Source: Lunularia cruciata (Eukaryota; Streptophyta; Marchantiopsida; Lunulariales; Lunulariaceae). From it: a stretch of 64,000 nucleotides of DNA. The notes below the pieces were generated by a model. That model was not told the DNA's origin and did not search any database. It saw only the letters and a list, made by a program, of their open reading frames with translations. Every line of letters starts with the position of its first letter. Position 1 is the stretch's first letter. The position numbers were made by a program, and so were the translations under genes. This document shows, piece by piece, positions 1-9,761 of this stretch. The stretch is taken from contig OX419755.1 of assembly GCA_948567375.1 (NCBI GenBank), forward strand, positions 50,845,001 through 50,909,000. Direction: 5' to 3'.

Positions 1-1177
1 CATGTTGCTCAATTTCTTCTTGCAAGGAAGTCACTTTCTCTTGATCTTTTTGCACCTCGGCTTCTCCCTCACTATCCTTGTTGGATTCTTCATTTTGCAA
101 GGTTAACTCAACTTCTTCTTCCTCTGACCCCTCCAACACAGAGTTTGCTTCATCTTCCAATTCAACCTCCTCTTCTGGTGCAGTATTTTGGATTTGCTTT
201 CCTTCTCTTTGCCCAATCCTTCTTAACTTATGAGGCTATACGAGAGAGCTCTCCACTTCAAGTCGGTTTCTCTTCTTCTTTATTGGCATAGGAACCAACA
301 TCTTCCTATTCTGTCATGTTCTTGCATAGTGGTCGTCATTGCTTCTCAATTGCTGAATATATTGTTGCTCCCCGTCATTGGCTTCTTGACGTAGATCGAG
401 ATGAAAGTGAGACACAATCTTCTTCTTCTCATTGTTACTCAATAGGTTCAACCCAAGGTAAAAGTGTGCTGCAAAAGGAACAAAGTAATGCAGTGGTGTC
501 AATCTCCTCAAATTCAGCATCATCTACCACGTCCTTTGATAAAAATACTACGCCTAATTAATCAGCTCTCTTGCAAACATTTTGTGGAAGAACATGCCTG
601 CTGCTTTGTAACATAGGTGGTGCACTCTCATTTAAAAATGCCATCATTGCACTTATGATACTCTCCATACTTGGTCCCAATAAGTTTCCACCTTGTACCC
701 ATTCTTTGTATGCTTTGAGGTGAATGAGTTTTTGACTTCTTGGGTTTCTTCTGCAACTTCTCCTTTCCCCAAGAATGTAGCTCCATGCTCTTCTCCACTC
801 TCTCATCCTAACACCAATCTCCAATTGGACTCTGTCAATTGAGCCGGATTGCCTCTTTTCCCAACCGTTGTTGGCCCATCTACACACTTACTAGCCGTTA
901 TCTCTATCATGAAATTGGGAAAGCTCAAGTTCCAATTGCATGCAAGGAAACTAATAAAAAGTTTACTAGAGAACTTTGATGCAGACCATAGCGTCTAACT
1001 TCCTAATCATTGGGTTCCTCACTACCAATGTAAGGCACTTCCTTCCTTTCATTCTACTCTCCTTTGTGTTATGCTTCTAAAAGACAATTCTCCCGTCCCC
1101 TAGGCGTGCAATTCTAAATCCCTTTGGATTCACAAAAACTTCACTCATTACCACTCCTCTCAATTGGTCTCCCTTAG
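1..1177 (-). pseudogene. Unrecognised broken coding sequence, open at left edge
   Basis: Read on the minus strand, coding-like stretches follow one another in shifting frames: about 1177-1077 (a basic segment ending ARLGDGRIVF), 887-558, 523-314, and an acidic Glu-rich segment from about 215 to the window edge with coiled-coil-like composition. Single stops and frame changes separate them, as expected of a decayed gene. I do not recognise the family. Position suggests it is the other half of 8768-9236, with element E inserted between them. A gag-like or upstream ORF of another retroelement is possible because everything around it is retroelement, but no zinc knuckle or pol motif is visible. 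Confidence 0.35.
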
Positions 1178-1182
1178 GACTA

Positions 1183-1873
1183 TGAGCCAGCTTGTCTCTC
1201 ACACAGGATGAACCTCTGATGGCTATTATGGTAATGCACCATGGACTAAGAAGGCAAGGAACCCCAACTCCATCATACTCATCCAAGGCTAACACTCCAA
1301 TACTCAAGACATTGCTCACTAGAGAACTCAATGAGAGAAAGAAAGTTGCAAATGAAAAGGATGATGAGTACCTCCTCACCCCTGGTTTATATACTTGTGA
1401 AATAGTTACGCACCAAAGTTACTAATTACTGGGGTAACTCAAGTTACTAGGCTAAAAGTCAAGTTAAGTCAAAAAGTATAAAGGAATATCCATCCACATG
1501 GGCATATTCCACTAAGCATGTGATCTTATCTAGACCCAACCACTAAGTCAAGGATTCCTTCACATGGGCTATCCTTGGACTATAGAAGAATCCAAAACAA
1601 AAAGGCTTGCAGGCCCAAGAGTTCTCAACTCTTTCCTCAAAGCCAAACCCCTAGGAATAATATCAAGTCAATACACTAGAATCCAAAATAGTAGTGCTCA
1701 TCTTTTCCACTTCCTCTAAAGTAAGGTCCCCTTTATCTTAGCTATGACTAAATTTAGCTTATCATGACTAATGTGGAACCATCCTTTATCTCTACATAAA
1801 TAATATCTCTCAAGTATTCGTAATACCAAGCTAAATCTTATAATACTACACACTTGCACAAATAGGTGTTACA
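1183..1873 (-). repeat. 3' LTR of element E
   Basis: It matches 8117-8767 over its length and the inverted copy at 4354-5036. On the minus strand it starts TGTAACACCTATTTG and ends near GAGAGACA or some 9 bp further, so the outer boundary is uncertain by about 10 bp. A TATATAAA box on the minus strand (around 1388-1395) lies upstream of the presumed transcript start, which fixes the orientation. The small plus-strand ORF at 1192-1425 lies inside it and is not a gene. Confidence 0.85.
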
Positions 1874-1989
1874 TTTTACCTTTGGACTAAGTTTTCACTT
1901 TGTCCTCAAAGTGAAAGTCTCTCTACCTTCTATGATATATTGTTACTTTATCATGGTTAATCCTATCAAAGTGTCTTCCTCCCAACTCC

Positions 1990-3437
1990 TTGAGATCATA
2001 GGTGTAATTGCCCCACATCTTCTCCACTATGAAAGGTCCAAAGTACTTAGGAAAAAACTTCTTTTGCACTCTCTTGAATCAAATGGAATCAAACAACATT
2101 ACCCAATCACCTTCTTAGAAAGGTTCCACCTTCTTCTTGCCTTGCCTCTTGTCATAGCTTTCCTTTTGTTTCCTTTGGGCTTGCTCCACTTGAACCATAG
2201 CAACTGCTCTTGCCTCTTCCAATTCCATGAGTTTATCCTTCCTTGACTTCTTTGCATCACCTCCTTGTGCTTTCTTCACTCTCTTATGAATGCATTGGAA
2301 GATAGGAAGATCAAAGTGAATAGGTAAGGTAGACTCAATACTGTATACCAATTGAAATGGAAAATATTTGGTGAAAGTCTTCATGGTTGTCCTATACTCC
2401 CACAAAACTGCATGAATTCTTTTATCCCAATGATTTTTAGCCCTCTCCATTCTACATCTTTGGCCAAAATCATGCACAAGGTCTGATTGGTTCTCTCTAC
2501 CAAGCCATTAGAATTTGGCTTATAGGATGTAGTTACTCTATGTGTGATAGAGAAATGTAGTAGCATAGCTGTAATGATGCTTCTTGTAAACTCTCCTCCT
2601 CTATTAGAAACCAACTCCAAAGGGCATCCAAACCTAGTGATAATGCATTCATAAAGAAATCTATGAACTTCATCTTCATTCTTGTCCCTCAATGGTCTAG
2701 CCTCAACCCACTTGGTAAAGTAATCAATAACTACAACAATGTACCAATTGTTCCTTGGGGTTCTATTGAGAGGACCTACAAAATCAATTAACCACTTCTC
2801 AAAAGGTCCTAGCAATGGAATTGATCTAGGTGGTGGAGTGAAGTAGATTTTCTAGCAAAAGCTTGACAAACATGACAAGTTTTGCAATAATCAAGACAAT
2901 CTTTTAAAATCCCTCTCCAAAGGTAACTTGCATCTAGAATCTTGAAAGCAGTCACCTTTCTTACAAAGTGTCCTCCACACACTAGACCTTCATGAAACTC
3001 CTTAATGAGTAAGATATACTCTTCCCTACCCCCTACTTTTCAAATGAGACAATTTGTTCCTTGGTGAAAAAGAATATCCTCCACCATTGTGTAAGGTCTA
3101 GATCTTGCTGCAAGGGCCATCCTCTCCCTAGCATGCATCCCTTCTGGATAGTTACTTCTTGCCACAAAATCCACAATCTCCTAGTACTCCATTGGAACCT
3201 CTCGAGTGACTAAGATTCTCATGAGCTCCTCATCTGGGAAAGAATCATCCACAAGCTCATCTCCATCATGATCATAGGCCCTAGATAACAAATCAGCATT
3301 TGCATATTTCTTTCTTGGCCTATCGTCAATGGTGTAGTCATACTCAGACAGGAGTATCATCCACCTTGCTACCTCCTTTCCACATTAGGCTTGTTGAAGA
3401 TGTACTTCAAAGCCTTGTGATTTGTGAAAATGGTGGT
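1990..3437 (-). pseudogene. Element E integrase, 5' part joined to RNase H end
   Basis: Minus-strand reading from high to low coordinates gives the end of RNase H and the connection region (about 3437-3000, with DLLSRAYDHDGDE), a zinc-binding CKTCHVC (about 2890-2870), then the integrase core (2815-2480) with FEKWLIDFVGP, the LELVSNRGGEF segment and GLVERTNQ. The C-terminal part (2477-2115) contains WEYRTTMK and a basic, Gln-rich tail. The second catalytic residue, normally Asp in SDRGGEF, is Asn. A frame break lies near 2855 between the CKTCHVC and core segments, and a stop near 3182. The domains identify a Ty3/gypsy integrase clearly; it cannot be active. Confidence 0.85.
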
Positions 3438-3844
3438 TGTAGCAATATGGAGTTTAGCAATGTAGTTAGTAAGGCTAATGAAATAGAGAATAAGCCAAAT
3501 TAGCCTAAAATATTCTAGAAGCATCTAGGAAGCTTCTTGGGAAAATTCACACCTAGCTTAACTTGCACTCCAAGAAAGTAGCTTCTAGAAACTTCCAACG
3601 ATCTTAGCTTGCACACCAAGTAGACAACTTGGTGTGCAAGCTAAGAAGCTCCCTAGTTAACTTGGCTTGCACTCTAAGAAAGTAGCTCAAGGAAGTTTCT
3701 TGAGAAGCTTCTCAAGGGCCTTGTATGCTACCCATAAATACCAAGACCAGAGCTCATACTAGGCATTTGGATTTTTCCCATATTCAAGTGTCCCAATGTG
3801 AGTTTCCATTCTCTTATTTCTCTCCTTGGTCTCGGTCTTCTAAA
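3438..3844 (+). repeat. Solo LTR, family 1, inserted in element E RNase H
   Basis: This stretch matches the LTRs of elements A and B from TGTAGCAATATGG to GTCTTCTAAA. No internal element sequence adjoins it: both flanks are minus-strand RNase H sequence of element E that joins up if the LTR is removed. The 8-mer aaaatggt occurs at 3427-3434 and 3842-3849, so a 5-bp duplication (atggt) with three extra bases (ggt) on the left is the simplest reading. This is the usual product of recombination between two LTRs of a full element. It carries a three-unit heat shock motif and a TATA-like CATAAATA at 3733-3740. Confidence 0.85.
3583..3595 (+). promoter_or_regulatory. Heat shock element-like motif in solo LTR
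   Basis: TTCtaGAAacTTC: three contiguous alternating TTC/GAA units with exact 2-base spacing, the minimal heat shock factor site. It lies about 140 bp upstream of CATAAATA (3733-3740), in the same relative position as in elements A and B. Binding is inferred. Confidence 0.5.
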
Positions 3845-4135
3845 ATGGTTTTCCCTCTAATCAAGTAGTGTCTAAACTTCTTGAGACCAAAGATCACTGC
3901 CAACCCTTCTCTTTCCATGGCAAGGTAATTCTTTCTTGTTGAAACCATATGCTTACTAGCATAAGCTATTGGATGATCATGCACATCTTGGTCTAATTGA
4001 CTAAGAGTGCATTCTATAGCAACATTGGAAGCATCAGTTTAGAGGATGAAATGCTTACTCCAATCAAGTTGAGCAAGAATTGGAGCCACAACAAGGGACT
4101 TGAGAGGTATATTTTTGGAGAGGTATATTTTTGGA
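3845..4135 (-). pseudogene. Element E RNase H, upstream part
   Basis: On the minus strand this reads SLVVAPILAQLDWS, then TDASNVA, HPIAYASKHM and LAVIFGLKKFRHYL, the conserved core of Ty3/gypsy RNase H. It continues across the solo LTR into KALKYIFNKPN at about 3437-3400. One in-frame stop precedes TDAS. Directly upstream, protease-end sequence follows with no RT palm or fingers between, so the RT domain has been deleted near 4140. A 16-bp unit (gagaggtatatttttg) is tandemly doubled at about 4104-4135, at that junction. Confidence 0.8.
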
Positions 4136-4199
4136 GATAGTTATAGTGAATATAACCAAATCAAGATTGCCCCGGAGCATCAACAAATCACTACATTTA

Positions 4200-5226
4200 C
4201 CATACCTTGTCATTCATTGATGAGATCTTAGAGGAGGTTGTATTGGTTGAACTTGTTGCTTGTTTGCCATGCTCACAACAAATGTTGAAAGTCTTGAGGG
4301 TATCATACCCAACTTCTTCATCAACTTTTTTGACATGGCATTCACTACATTCACCCATTTGTGCATGTGTGTGGTGTTGTGCTATTTGGCTTGGTATTAC
4401 AAATACTTGAAAGATATTATTTATATAGAGATAAAGGATAGTTCTACTTTAGTCATGATAAGCTAAAGTTAGTCATAGCTAAGATAAAGGGGACCTTACT
4501 TTAGAGGAAGTGGAAAAGATGAGCACTACTATTTTGGATTCTAGTGTGTTGACTTGATATTATTCCTAGGTGTTTGGCTTTGAGGAAAGAGTTGAGAACT
4601 CTTGGGCCTACAAGCCTTTTTGTTTTGGATTCTTCTATAGTCCAAGGACATCCCATGTGAAGGAATCCCTGACTTAGTGGTTGGGTCAAGATAAGATCAC
4701 ATGCTTAGTAGAATATGCCCATGTGGATGGATATTCCTTTATACTTTTTGACTTAACTTGACTTTTAGCCTAGTAACTTGAGTTACTCCAGTAATTAGTA
4801 ACTTTGGTGCATAACTATTTCACAAGTATATAAACAAGGAGTGAGGAAGTAATCATCATCTTTTCATTTATAAATATCTCTCTCTCACTGAGTTCTTTAG
4901 TGAGCAATGTCTTGAGTTTTGGAGTGTGAGCCTTGGAGGAGTATGATGGAGTTGGGGTTCTTTTCCTTCTTAGTCTATGGTGTGCTACCGTAATAGCCAT
5001 CAAAGGTTTATCCTAAGTGAGAGTCATGCCGGTTCATAGATCCTCCATCAACAAGTGCATCCTTGATGTTATGACCATTCACTCTCACATCAATCTTTGA
5101 GGCATATTCACAAGCCTTCCATGGTGTTAGCTTGGCATCCACCACCCCCATTGATACTAGAGCTTTTTCTTTCTTCTTCCTCTTGCTCCTTGTAGAACTC
5201 AAACCACCTCTAAGCTCCTTTCTCAA
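4200..5226 (-). pseudogene. Element E aspartic protease, split by an LTR
   Basis: The upstream part (5226-5037) contains VNGHNIKDALVDGGSMN, with the D-G-G-S form of the retroviral-type protease active site seen in plant gypsy elements. The downstream part (about 4353-4200) continues VVNAMSKKLMKKLGM and then MANKQQVQPI. If the inserted LTR is ignored, the frame runs straight through (SMN then VVN). The protease would release gag and pol proteins. It is cut in two here and followed by stops. Confidence 0.75.
4354..5036 (+). repeat. Inverted LTR of the element E family inside E protease
   Basis: It is the reverse complement of the LTRs at 1183-1873 and 8117-8767, so it lies opposite to its host element. 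A plus-strand TATATAAA (4827-4834) matches the orientation. The host sequence at the two edges shares ttca (4350-4353 and 5033-5036), consistent with a short target duplication. The terminal TGTAACA is not clean, so the edges are uncertain by several bases. It is best read as a solo LTR from a second insertion of the same family. Confidence 0.75.
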
Positions 5227-5243
5227 AGTAGGATTAAAATCAA

Positions 5244-6562
5244 TCAGTTGGCCACTGTGATGTTAGCCTTGTGACTACCAACATCCTTCAAGACATTGTA
5301 GTTCCATTGTTGCTTTGAGATCAAGAAGTCCTCCATCCTTAACTTCTTCCTTGGAGTCTTTGTTGTTGATGGTGTTGAAGTGCTTGTGCAAGTGCTCCTA
5401 GAAGAAATAGGAGTATCTTGGCTAGGAGTAATTTCTTGGGAGTGCACATCCTCTACTTAACAAACTCTCTTCTTCTCTTGTGCCAAAAGATCCAAATGAA
5501 GACCTTTGGAGTTTGAGCACTCACCCCTTCTCATACTTGCTCTCAACCACATCTATGGATGTTATCTCCTTACCTTCTTTTGGATAAGGAACCACTTAGG
5601 TCTCATTTCCTCCCTCTTTCCCTTTGTTGGCTCCCTCATAACCCCTCCTTCCATGGTAAGTAGAATTTGGGCAATTCTTTTGGATCTGGCCTCTTCCTCC
5701 ACAACCATAACAATTTCTATCATTGAAATTGTTGGTTGGTTGGCCTCCTCTATATAGATAGTTTCCATAACTCCTTGGCCCTCTCCCTACATTCTGATCC
5801 ACCTCTCTCTTCTCCCATAGTTACACCACATTGATCTTGAGATCTGCAAGTTGTTTTGTGATGGTTTGAAGTGTATCCTTTGGTGGAGGTGCAAGAATTG
5901 GAGCAACTACTACTTGCGGTGCATTCCTTGTCACCAAAGTATCAGAAGTTCCACCATAATTGTGACCTTGAGAGGATGAATAACCTCCTTCACCACCAAA
6001 TCATTCTCATCCTCTTCCAAACCCTCCTCAATATGAATATCCTCAATTGCAATCTTGATAGCTTCAACCTTGGAAGAAGGTTTCTCATATCTTACCTTGC
6101 TTCTAATTTGTGGTCTCAACCCTCCCACAAAATTCTTGGTGAGCATAGCTCCTATGCCAATCATAGTAGGCTCCACATCATCTCCACCCTTAATCAACAC
6201 TATGCAAAATCTGGACTCTAACTTTTCCACTCTTTCCACATAGACTCTCACTTTCTCTCCATCTTCTTGCTTAAGAAAGTTAACCTCACTTATCAACCTC
6301 TCATAAATCTCACTTGGAGAAAGTTCTCAATGAGTGTTGAAGTCAAACTCTCCCAAGACTCTTCTTGCCCATCTCTCCTCTCTCTCTTTTGGTATTTTGA
6401 CTCATAGCATGTAAGTGTTGCATCCTCAAAGAAATATGGTAATAATGAGGCCCATTCATTCTTCCTCCTCTCATTGTTTCCTATGCAAGCTCTCTTGAAA
6501 TCTATCAAAAAGGACTCCACATCTTCTCCATCCTTGCCAAAGAAACCAAGAAGTTTTCCCAT
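5244..6562 (-). pseudogene. Element E gag (capsid and zinc knuckle)
   Basis: The first block (6562-6293) has the retrotransposon gag pattern: MGKLLGFFGKDGEDVESFL, then ATLTCYESK and ENFLQVRF. It continues through 6296-5931 (RVEKLESRFCIVLIKGG) and reaches a zinc knuckle-like CYGCGGRGQIQKNC at about 5730-5690, where the usual His is Gln. A Ser/Thr-rich linker (5447-5244) leads to the protease. Frame changes near 6295 and 5930 break it. Gag would form the particle and bind RNA. The substituted His and the breaks make it non-functional. Confidence 0.75.
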
Positions 6563-6781
6563 CTTAACCCCTCACTATCTTCCTTTTCTCTCATTTTTTT
6601 CTCTCACTCTATAATTAATAAATTATGTACATGACTAACACCATTTGAGAGTAATCCATCCTAGGGAACAAAAAAGGTTCAGGTTGCTCCAAGATTTCTA
6701 TAGCAACATCACATCTTCTATCTTATATTAATCAAACCCTCATGGATAGTTTATCCATAAGTTGAAAGATTATCTCCATCA

Positions 6782-7230
6782 CTAATCTTGAGAACTAGCT
6801 AATGAAGGTGGTAGTACTTTTGTAGCTATACTAAGACTTTCTCCAAGATCATTCACCAATGTCTCCAAAAGTGCTTTTAATCTACAACACTCATGTCCTT
6901 TTGGAAGTCCTTCCACTCCACAAACCTCACACAACTCCTTGGTCTTAGATCTTCTCCCTCCCAATCTTGGTGAAGAAGGTCCAACATGCAAACCCAAGTC
7001 AAGTAATCCTCTCCTTTCCCTCAATCTCTTGCTCCAAAGGTCAATAAGCATGAACTTGCCTTATGTCTCTTCTCTCCACATAGAAAGCATTTAGACTCAC
7101 TCTTTCCTCCAAGTGGTGTAGGTTTTTGGATCCTCTCAACATTCTCTTCAAATTCTATTTTAGACTCTCTTTTCCTCAAATCCACCCCTAAAATCACCTT
7201 AAACCCTTGAGGAACCTTACATTGTCTCAA
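6782..7230 (-). pseudogene. Extra ORF upstream of gag in element E, with a CCHC motif
   Basis: Two overlapping minus-strand frames, 7230-7021 and 7051-6782, appear to be one broken ORF. The first holds CFLCGEKRHKASSC, a textbook C-x2-C-x4-H-x4-C zinc knuckle. The second holds CEVCGVEGLPKGHECC and a likely helix (LKALLETLVNDLGESLSIA). It lies between the 5' LTR and gag, where some plant gypsy lineages such as TAT/Ogre carry an additional ORF. Its function is unknown. Membership in that lineage is not shown. Confidence 0.45.
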
Positions 7231-8116
7231 TTTCTACTCTTGATGACCCTCCGTGTTCCCAAGATGAATCTAAACACTCAAATATGCTTTTTGTTGCTCT
7301 CAAACTCCTCATGCATGAGATCTCAACTATGCAAAATTGACCCTTCCTCACAATGTCACTCAAATCTCTCAATTGTTATATCACAATCCTTTAAAAAATT
7401 TCACACATGATAAAAACTTTAGGGTATCCCTCCTTGCAAAATTTGAAATCTTTTCATTGAGCTATTTGGCCTAGAATCCTTTCTATTTGGCACACATATT
7501 TCAGATTTGGTCTGTAAACCACCCCCCTCATTTTAAAAACTCATAACTCCTTGTGCAAGAATGATCTCTCTCTAATTATTTTGTCATCATGTAGGATACA
7601 ATGCACTGAATTTTCTAAGAAATTTTAACAATAATCTTCTCAAAATTGAAGAAATGGTAGACCCTGTACAATTTTCTAGAGAGCATGCAGTTGTGGGAGC
7701 AATTTACCCTATCAACTTTCAAAAATTCTAGCCCAGTGCGCATAATAGCTCTCACAATAATTTCAAGTGCAGTAACTGGAGGATAACCCAAGCTATCATG
7801 TGTAGAAATTTCAAGTCCAGATCTTGAATTTGATATTTTGCCCAAAATCACCTTAATCCCCCACAATCTACATTCCACCTCACACAATCTCTCCAAATCC
7901 TCTCATGTGTACAAGATGTACAGAATCACCCCAAAGACATCATAATGAACTACACAATATAAAAATAGGTCTTGGTTCTCTAACATAAGTTCAGGCCTCT
8001 CCTCCCCTAAAGTTCTCTCCAAGTGAGCTCTCATAGCCTCCTTTTGTCTAATATAGAATTGTACGTGGAACATTATCTTACCTTCTAGAGAGGTCGTGGC
8101 AACAAAACCAAAAATG
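7231..8116 (-). other. Element E leader between 5' LTR and upstream ORF
   Basis: Minus-strand ORFs at 7896-7615 and 8136-7903 cover most of this stretch but show no motif I recognise; the second starts inside the LTR. A possible primer binding site, TGGTTTTGTTGCC on the minus strand, lies at 8098-8110, six bases inside the LTR. It resembles the tRNA-Asp complement TGGCGCCGTTGCC used by several plant gypsy elements, with 9 of 13 positions equal. An untranslated leader plus an N-terminal extension of the extra ORF is the simplest reading. Confidence 0.4.
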
Positions 8117-8767
8117 TGAGCAGGCATGTCTCTCACTCAAGATGAACCTTTGATGGCTATTATGGTAACCCACCATGGACTAAGAAGGCAAGGAACCTCA
8201 ACTCCATCATACTCATCCAAGGCTAACACTCCAATACTCAAGACATTGCTCAATAGAGAACTCAATGAGAGAGAGATAGTTGCAAATGAAAAGGATGATG
8301 AGTACCTCCTCACCCCTAGTTTATATACTTGTGAAATAGTTACGCACCAAAGTTACTAATTACTGGAGTAACTCAAGTTACTAGGCTAAAAGTCAAGTTA
8401 AGTCAAAAAGTATAAAGGAATATCTATCTATATGGGCATATTCCACTAAGCATGTAATCTTATCTTGACCCAACCACTAAGTCAAGGATTCTTTCATATG
8501 GGCTATCCTTGGACTATAGAAGAATCCAAAACAAAAAGGCTTGCAGGCCCAAGAGTTCTCAACTCTTTCCTCAAAGCCAAACACCTAGGAATAATACCAA
8601 GTCAATACAATAGAATCCAAAATAGTGGCGCTCATCTTTTCCACTTCCTCCAAAGTAAGGTCCCCTCTATCTTGGCTATGACTAACTTTAGCTAATCATG
8701 ACTAATGTAGAACCATCATCTATCTTTATATAAATAATACCACATGCATGCACAAATGGGTGTTACA
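8117..8767 (-). repeat. 5' LTR of element E
   Basis: It is closely similar to 1183-1873 with the same orientation, ending TGTAACACCC at 8767 when read on the minus strand. It is about 40 bp shorter than the 3' LTR: the segment equivalent to 1800-1850 is reduced before the terminal GGTGTTACA. The minus-strand TATA box is retained (tttatata at about 8319-8326). The inner boundary is uncertain by about 10 bp. Confidence 0.85.
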
Positions 8768-9236
8768 GACGGCTCCACAAAGGCAAAGAAAATTCACTTG
8801 TCATGTGTCTCCTTCTTGATTCAAATCTTGAATTTATAGTCCAATGTTTCTCAATCATTCTTTAAATGCTCGTCTTCAAAGAAATCACACCTTCTACATG
8901 CGCTTCTCTTGTCACTGTCAATTTCTCCCACTTGTGCATTAGCCATTTTTTGTGCGGTATAATCTTGAATTTCCGATCCCAAAGGAAAATTTTTATGTTG
9001 TCTTTGCATCGGGTTGATCACCCCGAGGCAAAGTATCCTTACTGTGGGTTGAATCTAACAAATCCGATCCAAGTCGTGGCAATTACTGATCCATGGTAAC
9101 TTTCTTTGGGTTGATACAAAAACATGAATATGCTTCTTTCTTCCATACTTTGCACTCAATAACCCTTCAATTGAACACTTCTTTCAAAAACCCCTTAAAC
9201 CAACTCAAAACAAAAAATATAGGTACCACAATTCCA
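8768..9236 (-). other. Unassigned flank of element E
   Basis: Minus-strand reading gives short coding-like runs (KKWLMHKWEKLTVTREAHVE, then SEFSLPLW) broken by stops, reaching the LTR at 8768. It may be the upstream part of the broken sequence at 1-1177. A segment near 9085-9040 on the minus strand (attgccacgacttgg) faintly resembles the primer-site region of gypsy elements. No family is recognised. Confidence 0.3.
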
Positions 9237-9761
9237 GAGAAGACAATACCTATTATGGATGATATTCCAATAAAAAGGTGCACAGAGGAAGAGAAGGATG
9301 AAGTACTAGATCAGAAGGGGTGTTGTAGATTTTTAGCTAATCATATTTCAAATTGTGATCAGATCTTATCACGGCTTGAGGAAGTTTATTTGACCTTATT
9401 GGGTGCTTAATCTAAGTTTGGGGTTGGAGTGGTGGTGATAGTTGGACATTTATGTTGATGGTTTGGTCAGAAACCTAATCCAAGCAATGTGGATGCAATT
9501 CAAGGAATAAAGGACACATGCAACTCACCAACAGAAGTGAGGAGATTTCTAGGAGCTTGTGCATTTTATCATGTGTAGATTCTGCACTTTGCCCATGTAG
9601 CACATCCTCTCTATAGTTTATTGTGGAAAGATCAGAAGTTTAGATGGGAGGAGAGACACACAGAAGCGGTTCAAAAACTGAAACAATTGTTGTCTTCTCC
9701 ACCTATACTACAATGGATCAGCTATGAGAACAAAAAACCCGTAATACTCACCAACTTGTGA
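9237..9761 (+). pseudogene. RT/RNase H fragment of a third Ty3/gypsy family
   Basis: Plus-strand translation gives KTIPIMDDIPIKRC, where MDD is the RT catalytic motif. It is followed by ILSRLEEVYLTLLGA, SKFGVGVVVIVGHLC, a thumb segment (PTEVRRFLGACAFYHV) and the RNase H entry (FAHVAHPLYSLLWKDQKF). Stops interrupt it after LLGA and after FYHV. This protein type (RRFLGACAFY, IVGHLC) is common in plant gypsy polyproteins and clearly differs from families 1 and E. It has no LTR here and stops abruptly at 9761, where family 1 integrase sequence begins. Confidence 0.75.

Larger units (their letters stand above)
1183..8767 (-). mobile_element. Element E: degenerate Ty3/gypsy LTR retrotransposon with nested LTRs
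   Basis: Two same-orientation LTRs (1183-1873 and 8117-8767) enclose minus-strand gag, protease, RNase H and integrase remnants in Ty3/gypsy order (integrase last). The 5' LTR is at the right end. A weak primer site lies just inside it and a short purine run lies before the 3' LTR. Two later insertions sit inside: a family 1 solo LTR (3438-3844) and an inverted LTR of E's own family (about 4354-5036). The RT domain is missing. Outer flanks share only GAC, so no clean target duplication is proven. No chromodomain was seen, and I do not assign the lineage. Confidence 0.85.

Noticed and set aside
1192-1425. Plus-strand ORF of 77 codons, repeated at 8126-8359
   Set aside because: Both lie inside the element E LTRs and are similar only because the LTRs are. 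Coding of the element is on the other strand.
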